Below, piece by piece: positions 60,763-64,000 of a stretch of DNA of 64,000 nt. The stretch's first letter is position 1. Every line of letters starts with the position of its first letter. The translations under genes and the position numbers were made by a program. Below the pieces are notes generated by a model. It was not told the origin of the DNA. It saw only the letters and a program-made list of their open reading frames with translations, and did not search any database. The stretch is from Gelatoporia subvermispora B (Eukaryota > Basidiomycota > Agaricomycetes > Polyporales > Gelatoporiaceae), in assembly GCA_000320605.2 (NCBI GenBank), contig KB445791.1, positions 2,834,802 through 2,898,801 on the forward strand. Reading direction: 5' to 3'.

Positions 60763-63179
60763 TTACCCACCCTGCCCGCGTCCGCGAGAACGTCCGCGCC
60801 GACCACCCCGTGCCCTCGTTGAAACGGTATTCCAGTTATCAGGGGTGAGAAGTGTCGTTTGTGCAAAGGTTGTATATGCTTGCGGGGTTCCCGGACCACT
60901 GCTCTGCCTCGAGGTGACTGCACCCGGCACTGCGGGTATGCCACTCGCAACCAGGTCCCCTGGGTGATGATTCGGAATCACGGGATAACCCAACGATCCC
61001 ATGAACGGCACCATCGGGAGGGATGGTGGCACCCATGGCACGAACTGTTGCCGAGATGCTCCCGCGTTGCGCTCGATGCGCATGCGCTTGCTCGAGGATC
61101 CACTGCTTGAACCTTGTAGTTCTTCCGGTGAGTCCATCTGCGTTGCATCACGTCTGTTGCTTCTCGTGCTTGCTCGCTGAATGAACGGACAGTCTAAGCT
61201 AGTGAGCAGCCGCAGCAACTCCGGCCCGTGCAAATCCCACCAAATCCACGCTGTCTCGAGCAGCTCAGTATACACTGTGTCGTCCACCTCGCCTATGGAG
61301 CTAAGCAGGTCGATAGTTGAGTCGTCCAAGATAGCAGTGCTGTCGTAGTGGGCGTGCACATGGTCACGTTGCCAGACAGTCTCCCGCCAGGACTCCAGTT
61401 CAACCTGAACACCTGGATACGGTTTGCCTCGCCGAGGCGGCTTCACTTTGGCTAAGGTGACCTTTGGGGGGCGTGTCCGATCCAGCAGAGATGGGTCGCA
61501 GATGTCGCAGCAGGGTACTGGCAGTGTACCTATGATTACGTGAGTTGTCCCGTAGATCACTGACAGGAGACCCCACTTACCTTGAGATGTGCTTTCAAAC
61601 ACAGCACTCCAGACTTCTCGCCGGCATCATGTCGTCTGTACGAATGACAATAACCCCTCATCAACCGCATCCAAGTCCACGAGCGGCTCGTTAGGCAGCG
61701 GAATGATCTCGTCCTTGCCTTGAGAGCTGCCACGATTCACGCCGTGGGATTTAGCATAGTCTTTCGGTATCTTTCTCTTTGCGTTTTCTCCCGCTTGGTT
61801 TTTCTTGCCACGCTGACGCCCCTTGACAGGTCGTTGACCACCAGCAGTGCTCAGGTCGATCGAGTATGCAGACCGCTCGACCAGAAGTACAGCCAAACCC
61901 GTCCGCCCTCGACCTCGAGCAGCACGCCCTGCTCGTTGTATCCAGTTGGACAAGGTTGCTGGGAGCTTCCATTGGACCACAAGGTCGACGTCCGGGATGT
62001 TACAGCCCTATTCCCCGTCAGTACCATATAACAACGTGTCTGTCAATCTAGCACTTACCATTCCAGCAGCGTCAGTACATACAAGAATGCGGACCAACGA
62101 CTCAGTCAATTCTGGATCTGGCGCGCGGCGGAATGCAGCCATCGCTTCTCGTTTGTACTCTTGCGAAAACGCCGCATTGAAGGGTCTTATCAAGCCTGCG
62201 GTTGCTAGTGTCGGGTTACGTGATCGCAGTAGGGACTGGAGATGATCGACAATATCACCACCAGCCTTAATGTTGTCGGCATACACATACGTCTTCGGGA
62301 TGTCAGCCACAGTGTGTATCGAGTTTGGAATAATGAAGTCGAGGTCGCGATATGATGACTGTGGGTATTCGCATGCTCGTACCATGAGAGATACATTGGG
62401 CCGGTGATTGCCCTCGTTCCGACTGACAAACCCAGTCTTTGCAAAGTGCAGCTTGGACAGCAAGTCCTTTCTGACACGTGCAGTGAGAGTAGCTGTCACT
62501 GCAATGACAGGGACATTGCGAGGGAGAAAGGCTCGCGCGATGCCTAAGCTGGCAAACTTTTTGCGGAAATTTGCACCCCAATGTGAAATGCAATGGGCCT
62601 CGTCTACAATTACCGAGAGGACACGTCGTGTGAACTGTGGATTACGCAGGAGTCGATTGATGAATGTACGAGATTGGAGCATTTCGGGGGACACCAGAAT
62701 GATGTGATACTCGCCACCAAGTATTCGGCTGATAACTAGAGGGCTGCATGCCCCATTGGTACTGTTTAATGCGACCACGGACAGCCCGAATTCATCACGG
62801 AAGGTGTTAACCTAGGTTGCGGACTCCGTTAGAACCTGTAAGTGTGCAGCAAATTGGCATGACGCACCATCTCTTCCTCAAGTGCAAGCAGCGGGCACAC
62901 CATAATAGTGATCCTTCCTTTCACTCCGTCCCACAGATGAGGCCCAGCTGCAATCGCTGTCTTGCCTGAACCTGTTGCAGCTTGAATTATCGCATCCGAT
63001 CCCTCAAGCTGCGCCTTGATGCCGGCCATCTGAAATCCGCGGGGATTACTCGACCAGCCATACTTGCGCCACATGCGATCCGCAAGGCTGTCAAGCTCCT
63101 CTGAAGAAATTGTAGGGCGTATCTGGCGAGTCTCTGTCTGGCGTGGCCGCCAGCGTTGTGTTGAAGGACGAGGTGGCAT
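60763..63179 (-). pseudogene. RecQ-like DNA helicase, interrupted by an in-frame stop
   Basis: A superfamily 2 helicase. The reverse-strand model starts MPPRPSTQRWRPRQTE. Motif I is AATGSGKTAIAAGPHL; IVDEAHCISHWGANFRKKF is the RecQ DEAH box and aromatic loop; VIAVTATLTARVRKDLL is motif III. Lobe 2 has KTYVYADNIKAGGDIVDHL, RILVCTDAAGMGCNIPDVDL and WIQRAGRAARGRGRTGLAVL (motif VI). A Lys-rich linker (RQRGKKNQAGENAKRK) and the Cys-rich CCDICDP segment follow, then a Ser/Arg/Gly-rich tail (RARGGRRGRSRGRGQGG). After LLSFVQTT a TGA (61627-61629) comes before CRREVWSAVFESTSQ, which is the same frame. So the C-terminal third is cut off unless the stop is read through or spliced. Such RecQ-like genes are often multi-copy in agaricomycetes (general knowledge, not checked here). 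Confidence 0.8.
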
Positions 63180-63598
63180 CGCGGGGATATGGGATACGAC
63201 CAGCAGCCTGGTCAAAGAGCCTGGCAGACGATGTCCATGTGGCGCGTCGGAAGTGATCGAGGAGTGGCTCTCGTCAAATCAATCCATCCTGTCAGAAGCC
63301 GTCCTGTCAGTCTACGACGCAATGTCAGCCAGCACCAACTTGCCATTCAACCTTTTGCCACTCACGACTATAGACGAGCTCGATGAACTGGAAGAGTTCG
63401 GCGAGCCTTTTGGACTGAGCTCTAATGCCTCACAGAACATTGCCCCTATCTCACCAACGACCTCTGTCAGCAGTCGCTTGACACCCTTCAGTTCACCTAT
63501 CCGGGGAGTAAGGCTCCAACCTTTTACTTTACGTTTACAGATTTCGTGTATGTAGATAGTAAACTGTAAGTAGATAGTAAATACTGGGTATAAACTGT
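63180..63598. other. Spacer between RecQ-like gene and hAT transposase remnant
   Basis: Mostly unassigned. Near 63550-63596 the motif GTAGATAGTAAA occurs twice, 20 bp apart, just outside the transposase stop; the hAT element's own end may lie here, but no inverted repeat partner is inside the window. Confidence 0.4.
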
Positions 63599-64000
63599 TT
63601 AAACTCTATGGATCGGCGGGAGTCCTGCGACAACGAGCAGTCCCTCACGGATCCACTCGCGAGCGCACATCAACTCAGTAATCGTCGCCGCCTTCATCGA
63701 GCACCGAGTATCGGCGCATGCATGGCGCGATCCCGAGAAGAGCCGCTCCACTGCCACGCTCGCACCCGGAATAGCGAGAAAGTCTTTTGCCATAAGGGCA
63801 ATGACTTCGAATTCCTGCTCATTCTCCTGCATAAATACAGCGTCAGCTTCGATACAAAACCAAAATCTAACGACAAACCTTCCACCAGTCAAGAGGATAG
63901 TGGGGATTTCCCGCGCCGCCATCACCCGAATACCAACGTTCAAGCTCCGACCTCTGCGGTGCGTCGGACGTGGTATGGTATCTTGACCGTTGACACGATG
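63599..64000 (-). mobile_element. hAT-family transposase, C-terminal end (runs off the window)
   Basis: The reverse-strand frame is open to the window edge: RWYSGDGGAGNPHYPLDWWK, then an intron (GTTTGT..GCAG) and ENEQEFEVIALMAKDFLAIP followed by GASVAVERLFSGSRHACADT. The hAT C-terminal dimerisation domain is seen in full: the WW pair, LAIPGASVAVERLFS and TELMCAREWIREGL. The stop is at 63599-63601. The catalytic DDE core would be beyond the right edge, so whether the element is complete cannot be told. Confidence 0.8.

Noticed and set aside
63064..63555. Forward open frame of 163 codons over the 5' end of the RecQ-like gene
   Set aside because: Partly antisense to the helicase first exon; the rest has no domain or splice evidence.

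Overview
The window is nuclear DNA of a filamentous basidiomycete, most likely an agaricomycete. Genes are cut by many introns of about 45-65 bp with GT..AG ends. The gene set (VPS13, a DENN-domain protein, PEX16, a Rab4-type GTPase, an RBM39-type splicing factor, CorA and NIPA magnesium transporters) is fungal, and several orphan genes and transposon remnants match what is known from mushrooms and polypores. No rRNA, CRISPR or prokaryotic operon structure is seen. Gene models were built by hand from reading frames, splice signals and family knowledge, so gene ends are firmer than individual exon edges.

Layout. 0.3-2.0 kb: two poorly supported reverse-strand genes. 2.0-13.7 kb: a complete VPS13 lipid-transfer protein gene. 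14.0-18.5 kb: a DENN-domain gene on the other strand, converging on VPS13. 18.5-21.8 kb: a gene-poor stretch with direct repeats. 21.8-23.2 kb: a 2-oxoglutarate/iron oxygenase. 23.2-30.1 kb: an orphan gene, divergent from a CorA transporter, then an orphan coiled-coil gene. 31.1-32.5 kb: PEX16.

34.2-41.7 kb is the most distinctive block. A cytochrome P450, a ketol-acid-reductoisomerase-like protein without a mitochondrial presequence and with altered active-site positions, a short-chain dehydrogenase and a small cupin lie together and look like a metabolic gene cluster. 43.1-50.3 kb returns to housekeeping genes (NIPA transporter, RBM39 homologue) plus an HSL-type alpha/beta hydrolase.

50.7-64.0 kb is rich in mobile and duplicated DNA. 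An 810-bp element with terminal inverted repeats and a perfect 8-bp target duplication (hAT-type) sits about 100 bp upstream of a D-serine dehydratase-like gene and contains a tRNA-Leu-like fragment. The 3' end of that dehydratase gene is duplicated 3.5 kb away as a decayed copy. A RecQ-like helicase gene carries an in-frame stop, and the right edge holds the C-terminal end of a hAT transposase. Between them lie an agaricomycete-type membrane protein gene, a Rab4-type GTPase and an isochorismatase-family hydrolase.
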